A stretch of DNA of 64,000 nt from Drosophila persimilis (lineage: Eukaryota; Arthropoda; Insecta; Diptera; Drosophilidae), in contig NW_020825288.1 of assembly GCF_003286085.1 (NCBI RefSeq), forward strand, positions 24,304,001 through 24,368,000, given 5' to 3'. The notes under the pieces are model-generated. The model searched no databases and was not told the DNA's origin. It was given only the letters and a program-made list of their open reading frames with translations. Shown in pieces: positions 23,727 through 34,437 of the stretch. Each line of letters begins with the position of its first letter. Within the stretch, counting starts at the first letter, position 1. A program made the position numbers and the translations under genes.

Positions 23727-25290
23727 GTAAGTATTATAAATGATTATTAATCGATTAATATCGTTATATGTATCGAAAGTACGAATGGTGCCAATTTTGA
23801 TTGAAGAATTCCATCAAAAGTGGGGATTTTTAAATGCATTTTTATAAATCGATAAATATCGATTAAAACAGTGTAAAAAGAACGCCAATTTCAGAACGGT
23901 TTCCCATTCCGAGTACCAGTATTCTGGATTTCAAATAAATATCTTATGTATATCGATTATCGATCGATACATTTGAAATCGTAATTTATCGATTGGGATT
24001 TGAGATTTTCAAATGAAATAAAGCTAAATTGTATGGCTATTATATGAATTCAAAACTTATCGCATTGTTGCCCTTCTTGTTTTCCATTTCTCAGTTTAAG
24101 AGTTGTGGATTTCATTCTTATAAATTTATGCTTTTCCTGATCTCTAGATCTCTATGTACAGTGCTAGTTTATTCTCCATAGCTCGCCGTATCTTTTGGTA
24201 TCTTTAAAGCTCTCTTTAAACCTTAACCCTTTGGTTACTGCCCTTCCATCCATCCCTCCCATCCCACTGCCCATTTAGGGGGTGTATTTGTTTGGATTAG
24301 GGCCTCCACCTCCATCCTCCTACCACTCCCTTACCAAGCTTTTCATTTCATTTGAAGCTCTGCCTCTGCTCTGCTCTGGTCTGCTCATTCAGCTTTATCG
24401 GCACTCGCTTTTGTTTTATTTTTCTTTGGGGACGGACTGGAAATGTTATCCATTGGAAAAGGCCGAGAAGAGAGAACGAACGAACGAACCCATAGTCCGG
24501 CGGATAGATAGGCGGCTCTACAAATGCCATACATTTTATTTACGGTTTAGTTCATATTTGTAGCTCGTGGCGGCGGTTCGAGATCCCAAAAAAACTAAAA
24601 CAAATTTATTTCCCTACGTAGGCGGACGGAAGTGTAAGAAAGACAAATCTTTCCGGGAGATAAGATGGAAAAACATGCGGGGAAATTGTAGATTCAAGTG
24701 GAGTGTTTTTGTGCTATTGAAAATTTGGAGATGCTTTAAAAGCTAATGGAAGGAACGTTCCTTTGATGGATGAAAAGATCTTCTTTGATATAAAGCCATT
24801 CCATTAAAGTGAACTTCTAATGAAATGATTCCTCTATTCAATCATTACCATAATTCTCATTAATTAATGGAATCAATGATCATAGTTCCCATTGATCTCG
24901 AACTCTAACTCGACCTCTGACGAACCCCAAGGCTCGAGCCTAACCTTGAATGTATCTGTTTTGCATCGACCAAAACCCAATTGAACTCAATTCTCGGTAG
25001 ACAACCAACCTCCAAAAAAGGGGCGTCAATGGAATTATCTGAGTATCCCAATAGTCTGAACATTTCAACGACCTAATCGTACCTCACAAATTTGCAATGT
25101 TTCAACAATGTCGAAAGGGGAATTTGGGTCGCACCAACCGAAGACCCGATGGGGCATGGCTAAGCCACAAATTATTTGCAAATCAAGCTTTAATTAACCA
25201 ACTCTGAGTTGACAGATTAGCATAGTATTTCACTCTACCCCCACCCCCACTCTCTCTCTCTCTCCCCCGTACGTCTTTCTCTCGGTTCTA
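23727..25290. other. intron, no gene seen
   Basis: No coding exon is supported. The first 270 bases are rich in ATCGAT/CGATA words (annotated separately). A GAAC tetramer array lies at 24474-24489. The rest is ordinary AT-rich intron. Confidence 0.6.
23736..23995. promoter_or_regulatory. third CGATA/ATCGAT-rich cluster
   Basis: Repeated ATCGATT, ATCGATA and TCGATAA words occur immediately downstream of the 23726 donor, including ATCGATTATCGATCGATA near 23953-23970. The motif content matches BEAF-32/DREF-like sites; a boundary or promoter role is inference. Confidence 0.38.
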
Positions 25291-25299
25291 TTCTTTGGC

Positions 25300-25625
25300 T
25301 AAGAGTGCAGTGCATATGACATATTCAGTGTTCAGGAAGACGAATGTCTCTAACAAAACAAGTGACATGAAAACTGTGTCAATACTTGAGGGTTCGGGAA
25401 ACGTTTTACCTTGCTGCAGGCAAACCGGACGGACAGCTGCAACGGCTAGAAAGGTGAACCGAACCCCGCTGACTAATTGGATTTTCTGTGCGTGCCAGGT
25501 GCAGAAGACAGACTTCCAGCAAATAATACAAAAAGTTGTTGTATTCAAATCAAACAATTGCAGTGGAAAATCGAACGTGAAGTGTGCTGAACGTGTGCGC
25601 CGGCAAATACAAAAAAAAATATAAA
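25300..25625 (+). promoter_or_regulatory. possible promoter or non-coding leader region
   Basis: An initiator-like TTCAGTG (25324-25330) is followed by about 290 bases with A-rich, GTG-rich leader character (for example GAAAATCGAACGTGAAGTG near 25565) lacking convincing coding signal in either strand. It lies about 0.6-0.9 kb before the 26257 start codon, so it could be the leader of that isoform. This is inference only. Confidence 0.25.
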
Positions 25626-26024
25626 ATTTTCTATATTTTTTGTGAGATTTTGCAGCAAAGCATTCAACATTTTCCCCTATTTTCGTCACGTTTTTTCTAA
25701 GTAGTGTATGTGGCATCTTTTAGGCGCGTACCTCAGTGCAATGAACGCTCGAAAAAATCCTAGCATACTTTTAAGGCACAATATTAAAAGTAGTACCTAT
25801 ATCAAACTGAGCAGCGCCACTGTGTAATAATTACCTTTTGATGTAGATAACCATGTCAAAAAACGTCCGATGCCTACTTTTCGTGTAGAATATAATCTCC
25901 CCAGCTATATTTTGTTTTTCTTCTGTTTAAATTATTTTGATGAAGGAAAAATTATTTTAGGCACTTGAGAGTAATATTTGTTGACTGAAAAAGAAAAAAA
26001 AGCGAAAAAAGGATACTTTCTATT

Positions 26025-26097
26025 CGACCGTGACAGGACTCGAACCTGCAATCTTCGGATCCGAAGTCCGACGCCTTATCCATTAGGCCACACGGTC
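26025..26097 (-). tRNA. tRNA-Arg (anticodon TCG)
   Basis: Read on the minus strand, 73 bases fold as a standard tRNA. The 7-bp acceptor stem GACCGTG pairs with CACGGTC, with discriminator G. The D arm is followed by an anticodon stem CGGA/TCCG whose loop CTTCGGA carries TCG. The T arm contains the B box GGTTCGAGTCC (plus 26036-26046). There is no intron and no encoded CCA. A T6 Pol III terminator follows (plus 26005-26010). It decodes CGA Arg codons. It is antisense to, and about 160 bases upstream of, the pyd start codon at 26257. Confidence 0.96.
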
Positions 26098-26256
26098 GCT
26101 TGTGTATTGTCGTTTTAAACGGGAATAAGTACGCGCACTCATGCTCTAGGGTTCTTGTTCCATGCAGTAGCACGGCACTCGCTTTCCGCCCCCTCGGATT
26201 CCAACCCGAATTAAAGTTATATAATAAAAAAAGCAAAAGAAAAAAACGAAACGAAT

Positions 26257-26934
26257 ATGAAACCCACCCCGCGACGACGTAGTTTCAAGACGAAACAACC
26301 CAAATCGAACGTGTACAATCCCCTGGTACGCTACCGCCCGACGGCCTACGTACGGAATGGCATCATTGGCGGCGGCGAGGGCCCCGGCTCCAGTGGCATC
26401 TACCAGATCGACGACCGGGTGTACACCACCAACAAAATGTTCCTCCGCGATGGCTACATGTATCCCCGCCAGCCCGGCCAGCCCATGGATCCGCGGTACC
26501 CGCTGGAGTTGCACGAGTTCCCGCAACATTTCGGCGCCACTGGCCTGCAGCTGGTCAGCACACCAAAGGTGCACATAGCCGGGGAGTATTTGGAAGAGCA
26601 GCAGCAACAGCAGCAGCAGCCCCAGCAGGTGCATCTGCAGCAGGAACAGGAGCGACAGGGCCGCAAAGCTGCCGCCGCTGCCGAAATAAATCTGGCCAAT
26701 CAGGTCTACTGGCTGGGCAAGCAAAAGTCCCGCTCCCGTTCCCGCAGCAACAGTGCGGGCAACAAGAGCATGGCCAGCTGCCTGGGCGGAGGTGGGGGCG
26801 GCGGCGGCAGCAGGGACCGGGATCGGGATCGTCCCTATATACGGAATGTGGACGATCTGCTGAAGGCAATGGGCAAAAGGGAGGCAAATGCTGAAACAGC
26901 ATCCACGGCATCGCAGCGACGACGCTTCAAAAAG
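26257..26934 (+). CDS. pyd: pyd alternative N-terminal exon (MKPTPRRR start, 226 aa)
   Basis: ATG 26257 (context CGAAT before it) opens 226 codons ending ASQRRRFKK exactly at the donor GTAGGC (26935). The end is in phase 0 and fits the core exon at 53245. The N-terminus is very basic (MKPTPRRRSFKTKQPK). A Tyr/Pro-rich part follows, then a glutamine run (residues about 113-123), an Arg/Ser repeat (SRSRSRSNS), an eight-Gly tract and a DRDRDRD repeat. There is no folded domain and it looks disordered. GC-rich codon use supports coding. Reading through the donor gives about 70 low-quality residues, so splicing at 26934 is preferred. The upstream tRNA gene makes the leader arrangement unusual. Confidence 0.87.
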
Positions 26935-27403
26935 GTAGGCATGTCAATCCCCAAAAGCAAATACAAATCAATCATCGCCGTGGATTGCATTTGTCAACCC
27001 AATGATTGCAACATTTTCAATTGTCGGCGGTGTGGCAAGACCACCTTAATTACATTTACATTTGTTGCGCCTCGTTCCGCCAGGCCATCCGTCATCACAA
27101 CCCGACATCTCGCCGTCACCCGATCCGCCAGTCGCCTCTGCAGTGGACAGAACTGAGGCACTGAAGCCTGCCAACCAGACATCATTTGGGTTGTGGCACG
27201 GCCCCTGGGGTGCGTCTGCGCAAAAATTAAAATTAATGATGTTCCGAAATTCGCCTCAGGCCTAAAGGGGAAATTGGTAGGAGTAGTGCAGAAAAGAAGG
27301 CAGGGGGGGCAGGTCCAGACAGTAGCTGCTAATTTGCCATCCCAAAAAAAAAAAACACACCTGCCCCATAAAAAGATATTCACTCTACTTTTGGGAACTC
27401 CTC

Positions 27404-27449
27404 CAACTCCACTCCACTCCACTCCGCTCCACTCCACTCTGCTCCACTC
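27404..27449 (+). repeat. ACTCC/CTCCA pentamer repeat
   Basis: About nine imperfect tandem CCACT units. It is similar to the short array at 16432-16452. Confidence 0.9.
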
Positions 27450-28135
27450 TTTCTCCTTGATTCTTTTTCAATTTCTGAAAAGCCTGCTCTTTGATGCGGT
27501 TCCTTTAAGCCTTTGTTTTTTAAACCACTGCTGTTCAGGCAGCCATGACGATTTGGTTTTTGCTTTATTTTAGATTTTATTTTAAACTTGGTTTCTTTCT
27601 TTTTTTTTTTGCTTTTGCTTTGCTGTGGTGTCTTTTTCGTCATTAGTGGATTTGTTGCTTCTTCTGGTTTATTTTTCTGGCTTAATTCCTCTCTCGCTTG
27701 GGGCACAATTTATGCGCTTCTGTTTCGGATTCCAATTCTCGGACTCGGTCTACTCTGAGGAGCACTTGAGTTTGAGAAATTGGTTTCGTTGATTGTGCTT
27801 TTGGGGCAGAAACAGAACAGTGGTTCGAGGAGTGAAGATAAATGGCACCACTTTTATGAGGGTATGAGAGAGTTTGGGAGAGAAGGGTGGAAAGGGTTAC
27901 AGAAAACGAAGAAAACGAAGAATATTTTTAACTGGAGTTTTCTTCAATTTTAATGTAAATAATAAATAAAATAAATACATAAAAAAAATAATAATACATA
28001 AAATATCATTTACATCCGATTCGTTCCTTCGCTACAGCCAGATATTGAATATTCCGCTCATCCGAAAGTGCTGATTTGTGCTATTCATTCAATTCATGCT
28101 TCCAAATGACATCGTTCGAAGCAACATAAATAGTT

Positions 28136-28158
28136 CATTCCATTCCATTCCATTCCAT
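28136..28158 (+). repeat. CATTC pentamer microsatellite
   Basis: Four and a half tandem CATTC units. Confidence 0.95.
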
Positions 28159-29640
28159 TATCTCTTTCTCTGACTTTCCAAGTGTCTCTCTCTCTCTTCA
28201 ATATCAACACAATTCCCAATCACTCTTCAACCACTGTATAGTCTCCTACTCCCAGCCATGACTCAACTTCCGGCTGTGTGTAAAATTCCATTTAGAATTT
28301 CGCATCAACTCGAATGAAATGAAGTAAATTGTAAATGGAAGTGGAAGTGGAAGAAGCCCAACGAAATGAGCATAAATTTATGCACTATATATGCAAGACC
28401 CTAGATTCAAAAGAGTTAAGGATTTTAAGCCAAATCCGGGCAAGGAATTTCCCATATGCAAAGGCAAAAGCAAAAGCAAAAAGAAAAACCAAAAGCCCAA
28501 GCAGTTGCAATGCAGTGCAGGTTGTCTCTGGTTGGGGAATTCCCCCCTTTTTTGCTCGCTGCAGTTACTCGTAAATTAAATAAAGCCTTTGCCCTCGTAC
28601 TCCTCTCTGGCTGACGTTGGCATGTGTTGTGGCATTTTCTTGAGGGTCTGTCTCTCTGTCTCTTCCTCCGAAGAAAGTTGTGCCCAGTAACTTGTTAACA
28701 AAATTTCACAGATGGTCTTTTAGTTTGGTTTTTTTGTGGCTTTACATTTTTCCGCTTTCAAGGCAGTCACGTGCCAAGATTCCATATTTTTTGTTGCAGT
28801 TGCGGCATCTGATTGAAAATGCAAGGCGGGTTGTCAGGTCCAATCAAGCAATGGGGAGTAAGGAGTGTGAAAACCCTAAAGAATTGGCTTTGTTTAGTTG
28901 CAGCTTTAGGGCTAATTAAAATGTGAAGTTTTCAAAAAGTTTGGGAAGCTCAAAGTATTATTCTCATAACTGGAAACCAAGTAAAGTTTTCCGGGAATTG
29001 AAAGTGAACAAAAATTATTTATTCAAAGTAAAATTAAGAATAATACTTTTAATAATAACGAAATTCTGCTTGTTATAATTCAATCATTTTGACTGGTCTC
29101 TGTTTATAGCTCTTAAACCACAAAATCCGTATTATCCGCCTCAAGCCAGCAATATGACACAATCTCTGCGGATAATCTGCCTGTCTAAATAACTTTGACC
29201 AACAATTACGCCCCTCCGTGGAGCTCCGGAGACTTGTGCACATTTTTGGTGTACAAACTGCAGTAAGACAAACCCCACCAAAACCCTCTAGGCCCTCCTC
29301 CCCTTCCAAAAAAATACATATATATTTATACATATATAATTTGTAATGACCAACAGCAGCCACCAGCTGGCGTTTCTATGAGCCCCAAACAAAGCAATAA
29401 TTGTGTCAAAAAAAAAAAACTAAGAGACAAAGAAAAATAAAGTAGTGAAAAAGTTTGAAGTCGTGGCACATCGACGATCTAAGACCCAGTAGCTAGTTTC
29501 TAGATATTGAAAATAGAGCAGCATAGCGGATTTAATGGTTTCGAAAGCCAGGTGTTCAAGGAGCCAAACGATACGGAAAAATAACATTTAAAAGAGATCA
29601 ATGTGCAGCTCCATTTCCGCATGATTGAGTTTAATTGCTT

Positions 29641-29646
29641 TATTTA
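29641..29646 (-). terminator. polyA signal of the nested DUF1091 gene
   Basis: AATAAA on the minus strand, 77 bases past the stop codon at 29723. Confidence 0.7.
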
Positions 29647-29722
29647 CTTTAGACCCTGATTGAACACTGGCTGTACTATATAGTACACAGATATCCGATC
29701 ATCTGCCCAATCCATTTTTGGT

Positions 29723-29887
29723 TTAATTTCTCTGCAGGAGATCCTCTACGAATGTAAAACTCACATTTGTATCAAATTGCAGCTTCTTATCGAAGAACCA
29801 CAGAAGGGACAACATATAATCCCCCGTCGGGAGGGGCAGACGCAACAGCTCGAACTTCAGATAAAAATCCTTGACAATTTGTGGACC
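29723..29887 (-). CDS. nested DUF1091-family gene, exon 3 (C-terminal)
   Basis: The third exon encodes GPQIVKDFYLKFELLRLP, then LPTGDYMLSLLWFFDKK, and ends FTFVEDLLQRN before TAA (29723-29725). The GPxIVKDFY and LPTGDY motifs and the closing FTFVEDL are hallmarks of the large Drosophila DUF1091 family. The intron is 61 bases with acceptor CTTTAAAG. An earlier TTTAG would give a frame that stops at once, so I rejected it. The join to exon 2 is phase 0 (CPFV then GPQ). Exons 1 to 3 give a 182-residue protein, the normal family length. The biochemical role of the family is poorly known. Confidence 0.9.
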   Translation of the reverse strand, partial: GPQIVKDFYLKFELLRLPLPTGDYMLSLLWFFDKKLQFDTNVSFTFVEDLLQRN

Positions 29888-29948
29888 CTTTAAAGGAAAA
29901 ACTAAACATTTTCCCACTATTAACCTTATAGCTATTCGAGTATCTTAC

Positions 29949-30266
29949 CACAAAGGGGCAAGTGTGGTTTATGTTTGAAAACTCTTTAAATAGCCCATAT
30001 ATTAAGTTAGCCACGGGGATATTCGGCTTTTGCAAATACCGGCAGACATCAACATGAAAATCGAATAGCCAGGGCTTGTATCCATTTTCCCTTTTTAACA
30101 CCCGGGCATGAATTGATATATCTTTGGCTGGATGTAGCACCGTTCCATTCATATTGCAGAGCACTTTGTTCCGACTGACGGCCTTCAGACGACAGTTATG
30201 GAACACAAACCAGGATGTATTGTGGCTCTCGCAGGCGACGTTGGTAAACTTGAAGATGACAGCATC
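29949..30266 (-). CDS. nested DUF1091-family gene, exon 2 (central)
   Basis: This exon has 106 codons in phase 0 at both ends. It contains family motifs KFTNVACES near its start, NCRLKAV, a central GYKPWLFDFHVDVCRYL and the closing FKEFSNINHTCPFV. Conserved cysteines in these motifs suit a disulfide-bonded secreted protein. The donor is GTAAGA and the acceptor CATTTCAG. The frame is open throughout with no break, so the gene appears intact. Confidence 0.92.
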
Positions 30267-30338
30267 CTGAAATGGTCCCACACATATTTCAGAATATTTC
30301 ACATACGTGTCTCAATAGTTTATCAATAATTAACATAC

Positions 30339-30404
30339 ATTCAAGTCAAAGTTGAATGCTATCCATACTGCGAAGAGCACGAAGATTAATGGATTGAACC
30401 CCAT
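30339..30404 (-). CDS. nested DUF1091-family gene, exon 1 (signal peptide)
   Basis: Twenty-two codons starting MGFNPLIFVLFAVWIAFNFD form a hydrophobic signal peptide and end at a GTATGT donor in phase 0. The 72-base intron leads to exon 2. A TATAAG box on the minus strand (plus 30470-30475) lies about 66 bases before the ATG, so the gene has its own compact promoter inside the pyd intron, on the opposite strand. The product is predicted to be secreted. It is one of many rapidly evolving family members, so I give no symbol. Confidence 0.88.
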
Positions 30405-30469
30405 TCAACTGTTTTGTATTCTGTTCGGAAACCAACTAATATTCCAAATTTCGTGGCTCGAATAGTGTA

Positions 30470-30475
30470 CTTATA
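30470..30475 (-). promoter_or_regulatory. TATA box of the nested DUF1091 gene
   Basis: CTTATAAG on the minus strand, suitably placed for transcription starting near 30440, just before the ATG at 30404. Confidence 0.5.
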
Positions 30476-31390
30476 AGAGGAAATGATTCGTTTAATTACA
30501 GTTCAATTATTAGCTGGCGAATATTTTTTGTAAGGAAAATTACCAGCTAATTTATATCGTTTTATAATGTTCCTCCGCTTTATTAGTAGATTAACAAAAG
30601 CGATATACCAGATATTATCCCATTATATAGAACCCCATCACTAGCACCGAACCATAAAAAGAGCAAAAGGCAAGAGCCTCATTTAGTGTATAAATCAATC
30701 GATTTTCTATAGGATATTTAATTTTTCAATTCAAAGTACGAGTGAATATGGAAAAATTATACTCTTTCATTATTCTGAATGGAATTCTTTAATGAGAAAA
30801 TCAAAAATGAGGGCCCTAGATCAAATGGTGTTATTTCAATATATTGTTTTGTATGAGAACCCAAAAAAAATATGATGTATATGCTGAGAGAGCGCTTAAG
30901 AGCACTTACCATCGAATTTTGACTGATATATTCCACCAGAGTTTGTTATTTGAACTCTTATTTTCACCGAATATGGACATGTGTGATTAAGTTTTGAATA
31001 GAATTTAAAAGCCCAGAGAAGCCACTGGATGATAAGGTTTATTCGGTGTTCTCTTTACGATAATGTAATAAACTTTTGATGAAGGCAAAGCGTTGCATGG
31101 ATAAGATCGATGGCAAAATGAAGGGCGTAAGAGAAAGTTAATGAAAAAATAGACAAGCTGTTGATTTCTGATCTATATATTTCCCAAATTTATTTATGGT
31201 ATCGAAAAGTCTATTTTTCTGGCTGTTACATGCTTTTGCAGGAATTGAACATGCCCCTTTGCACACTCTCTTTGAGTACTGGGTATCAAAAATTAAAAGA
31301 CAGGCCGACAATTTGAAATGTTGCACGTGCTCACGAAATTTTATGAGCAATCTAGGAAAATACAAATAAATAAAAGCAACAGAGAAAGGG

Positions 31391-31437
31391 GGAAAGACAG
31401 AGAGAAAGAGAGAGAGAGAGATAAAGAGAGAGAGAGG
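31391..31437 (+). repeat. GA-rich microsatellite
   Basis: Interrupted AG dinucleotide repeat. Confidence 0.9.
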
Positions 31438-31667
31438 TACTGATAATATAATTGCTGTTGCATTAAGTTTTGGGGTAATTGCTTCACATAAGCCAGGTCA
31501 TTAACGGCGGACGGCGGTCCGCCAGATAGAAATCAACGCTTCAAACTTATTCCACCCAAAAAAGAAAAGAAAATAAACCAAGAAACAATTTAGTTTAATT
31601 GAATTTTGGGGAAAATAAAGTATAAACAACTCAACTTTGGCTATCGGTGGCGGAGGCTATCGTGGAA

Positions 31668-31685
31668 GGGGGGGGGGGGGGGGGG
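31668..31685 (+). repeat. poly-G homopolymer
   Basis: Eighteen consecutive G, the same length as the poly-C at 14949-14966. The exact length may be an assembly artefact. Confidence 0.9.
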
Positions 31686-32460
31686 AATAGCACGAGTCAA
31701 GTTATTTAATTGAAATTCTTGCACTTCTGTCTGCTGTCTGGCACATAACCTACGTTAATATGTTACCCATTGACCCACCGCCACCCAACCCCTTCTGAGG
31801 TACGGTATTGTTTTGGTTTCCTTATTTTTCCGCATTTCCCATTCGTTGGCTTTCTGTCTACTCATGCAGAAGCACTTGAACAGACTCGGGGGGCAAGACT
31901 CTTCTTGGGTTTTGTTTTGAAAGGTGGAGGAGGAGTTTCCTGGTCTGGTCAAAAGCAGCAGAGACCTAGAAAAATTCATACCTTCAATGACAAGAAACTA
32001 TTTATGGATATTTGCCGGGCATGTTTTGCTGGGGTTTTGTTTATGGCCAAGGATTGAGGATAAGTGGAATTATAAAGAGAGACAAGGTTAAGTGGAATAC
32101 ATAGTGGTATGTGCTTCATACATACTACAATCCAATCCCCTCACAAGGATATAATATACCGATAAATAAAAGTACTTTCCACAGTACAGAGATCCTTAGA
32201 AAGAAGTGGCTTGGTATTGCCACATCACCTCCCCCATACGAGTACGACTTAAGCAGATCTTAGGCAGGTATTGTGCCCCTCCTTGTGGCATATTAGATAT
32301 TCCATTACCATTCCTTCATATTTATGATAGTGCTTAGCCAAATGCTTACCTGTAAATCAAAGAAATACTTAAATACATACATCTGCTGACCGCACTTAAC
32401 GCCCTTGCAATCGGTGACTGACTCATGGCTCATGCCCCAACCATCTGGTCTCCAACTCTC

Positions 32461-32503
32461 CCTCCCTCCCTCCCTCCCTCCCTCTCTCCCTCTCTCGCTC
32501 TCT
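32461..32503 (+). repeat. CCCT/CTCT pyrimidine repeat
   Basis: Tandem CCCT units grading into CTCT, all pyrimidine on plus. Confidence 0.95.
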
Positions 32504-33343
32504 TACTGAACTCTACAATTCTCTCCTTAACATGACACGCAAGTTCCTTAAGCATTTGCTGCACTCATTGCAAATTCACAGCAGCAGGCACTGCCGCTGC
32601 AACAACAACAAAAGCTCCTCCATCGCATTCCTATAAATACCAACTTCACACTGACTGCGGGGACCGCGGGCCTGCAGCTCCAGCAAAAGCTGGCAAGTTT
32701 TTCTTTTATCTTTGATTGCAAACTTGAACAGAGAGCGCACCAGGCAGCACCAGGCATCGCCAGGCAGCACCCAACAGGCAGCCACAGACAAGAAAGGAAG
32801 GCAGGCTCTGCTCAGAGACTGGAGACTTTGATACCCTCTCTTCCCTTGAGAGCTATTGGAGTTGAGAGTAGAGTATAGGACGAGGTTAAATGGAATACAT
32901 AGTGGACTTGAGAGTCTGGAGCCAGGTATTAGCCATTAGACACTTGTTGAGCTTCGCTTTAAATATATCTTGATTATAGGATAGAGTTTATAGGATAGAG
33001 TCTTAAGATTTTCATCAAATTATTACCAGCTCTAATTTTAAAAATTGTTTAATATATTTATGAAAAAAAAAGATCCCTAAGATTTAATATTATATCTGAA
33101 TTTGTATAAATATCCCTACAAGTCTTCCCCTACAACCCATAATTGCTACGGCAGTCCCCCTCAAAAGGACATAGACATACCCATGCTGAATCCTTTACTA
33201 TATTCCAAACTTCTCTTTAAAGACATGATACCCCTCTTTGAAGAGTATTGCCATAAACTCCTTCGGACAGAGCGAACGGAGAGGAGCCTTGCCAGTGCTG
33301 CCCATTTTGTAGCGCTGTCGCTTTGAGTGGAGTGGAACCACAA

Positions 33344-33363
33344 ACACACACACACACACACAC
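33344..33363 (+). repeat. CA microsatellite
   Basis: About ten CA units. Confidence 0.95.
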
Positions 33364-33569
33364 GCTCATACACTCGGACACATACAGATGGAACCGAAAA
33401 GTTGCCTGGCAACATTTCGCTTCTCATGTTGCCAGCAACAAGTTTACGTACGTGTCTACCTGAATCCGAATCCGAGTCCGCACACACCTGAATCAAAGGG
33501 GCGCATGGGTGCGTGTGTATGTGTGTGTGTGTGAGCATTTTTGAGCATATTTTTTTTTTTTTTTGTTGG

Positions 33570-34353
33570 ACGTACCTACACGTACGCCGTCGCCACAGCC
33601 GCCGTCGCCGTCGGCTTTTGCTTTTTCTTGAGCGTGCCGCGCCGCGGCGTCCATTTCAAAAGTCGACAAAAGTTGGTGGCGAATGGACGCGATTAACGGA
33701 TGAAAATTTTTTGGTGATACTCGGAGCGAGCTCTCTCGATATATTGATACCCTACCTCCCACGCCACCCCCCCTCTCAGTGATATTTACGTGTGTGTGTG
33801 TTGGTGTGTGTGTTGGTGTGTGTGTATGCTGTGATTTGTATTGCTGTTTCGCTTGCTCTTTCATCGGTTTCTTCGTGTCGGTGTTTGTTCGGTTTATTTC
33901 GGGGGCGCCTGTACTTTTTTATGCGATCCGATCGAACGTGCCTGGCATTATCCCTCGATCGGCGATCGGCAATCCCCGATCCGTGCCTTTGGCATTAGTT
34001 TCGCTGTTGTTGCTGCTGTTTTGTCACGCGCGCGTCTCGCGACTTCAATTAATTAACAAAAGCAACAACAAATCCACTCAAAAATCATACACAAAAAAGA
34101 AAAAAATGTGATACCAAGTGTCATATGCTACAGTGCCTAAAACCCGTTCTCGCACCAAAAAAAAAAGAAGGAGAAAATCTTGCATTGACATTTTTTTTGT
34201 TGTTTGCCACAAGAACAAGATTTTCAAATGTCTGTGCAGCATGTTGCACTGAGCAAAAGCAGCATCAACCATCGTAACCTCTACACAGCGAACAAGGAAT
34301 ATCATCGGAGATCATACAATAATTGTTGCAGCGCATTCCATACCTCCTGAGAG
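33570..34353 (+). promoter_or_regulatory. probable promoter and 5' leader of the 34354-start pyd isoform
   Basis: The region is CpG-rich for the locus (CGTACGCCGTCGCC near 33582, GATCGGCGATCGG near 33957). An initiator-like TCTCAGTG has its A at 33778. After that comes a leader with GT minisatellite (33789-33826) and A-rich AACAAAAGCAACAACAAATC-type sequence, with no coding frame, before ATG 34354. This is typical of Drosophila first exons. The start site is inferred, and no clear TATA or DPE is present. Confidence 0.45.
33789..33826 (+). repeat. GT-rich minisatellite
   Basis: Repeating units of GTGTGTGT separated by TTG, just after the putative initiator. Confidence 0.9.
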
Positions 34354-34437
34354 ATGGATATAGTCAGCGGCTCGGGAGCGGGCAATCAACACGTTCTGCC
34401 AAACAACCACTTTCGTCATGAATCATTTCAGCAACAG
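34354..34437 (+). CDS. pyd: pyd alternative N-terminal exon (MDIVSGSG start, 28 aa)
   Basis: Twenty-eight codons (MDIVSGSGAGNQHVLPNNHF then RHESFQQQ) end exactly at a GTAACC donor (34438), phase 0. Joined to 53245 this gives ...[16 protein letters not shown], so the short head runs straight into PDZ1. The downstream intron is 18.8 kb and contains the recursive splice candidate at 41304. Residue numbers quoted for the core domains use this start. It is too short to judge by composition; the strong leader before it and the phase match support it. Confidence 0.85.

Larger units (their letters stand above)
26935..29640. other. pyd intron segment, no gene seen
   Basis: The segment holds ACTCC/CTCCA pentamers (27404-27449), a CATTC array (28136-28158), an extended AT-rich block (27950-28010) and one member of a dispersed repeat pair (28022-28083). 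No coding exon is supported. Confidence 0.6.
30500..33560. other. pyd intron segment, no gene seen
   Basis: The segment holds GA-rich repeats (31391-31437), an 18-base poly-G (31668-31685), a CCCT array (32461-32503), a short GGCGGAC/GTCCGCC inverted repeat (31506-31523) and CA/GT arrays near 33.35 and 33.52 kb. It also has two copies of a 23-base sequence (32085-32107 and 32883-32905). No coding exon is supported. Confidence 0.6.

Noticed and set aside
25288..25716. Overlapping 100-140-codon frames on both strands
   Set aside because: Neither resembles a known protein. The region reads better as leader or promoter-like sequence.
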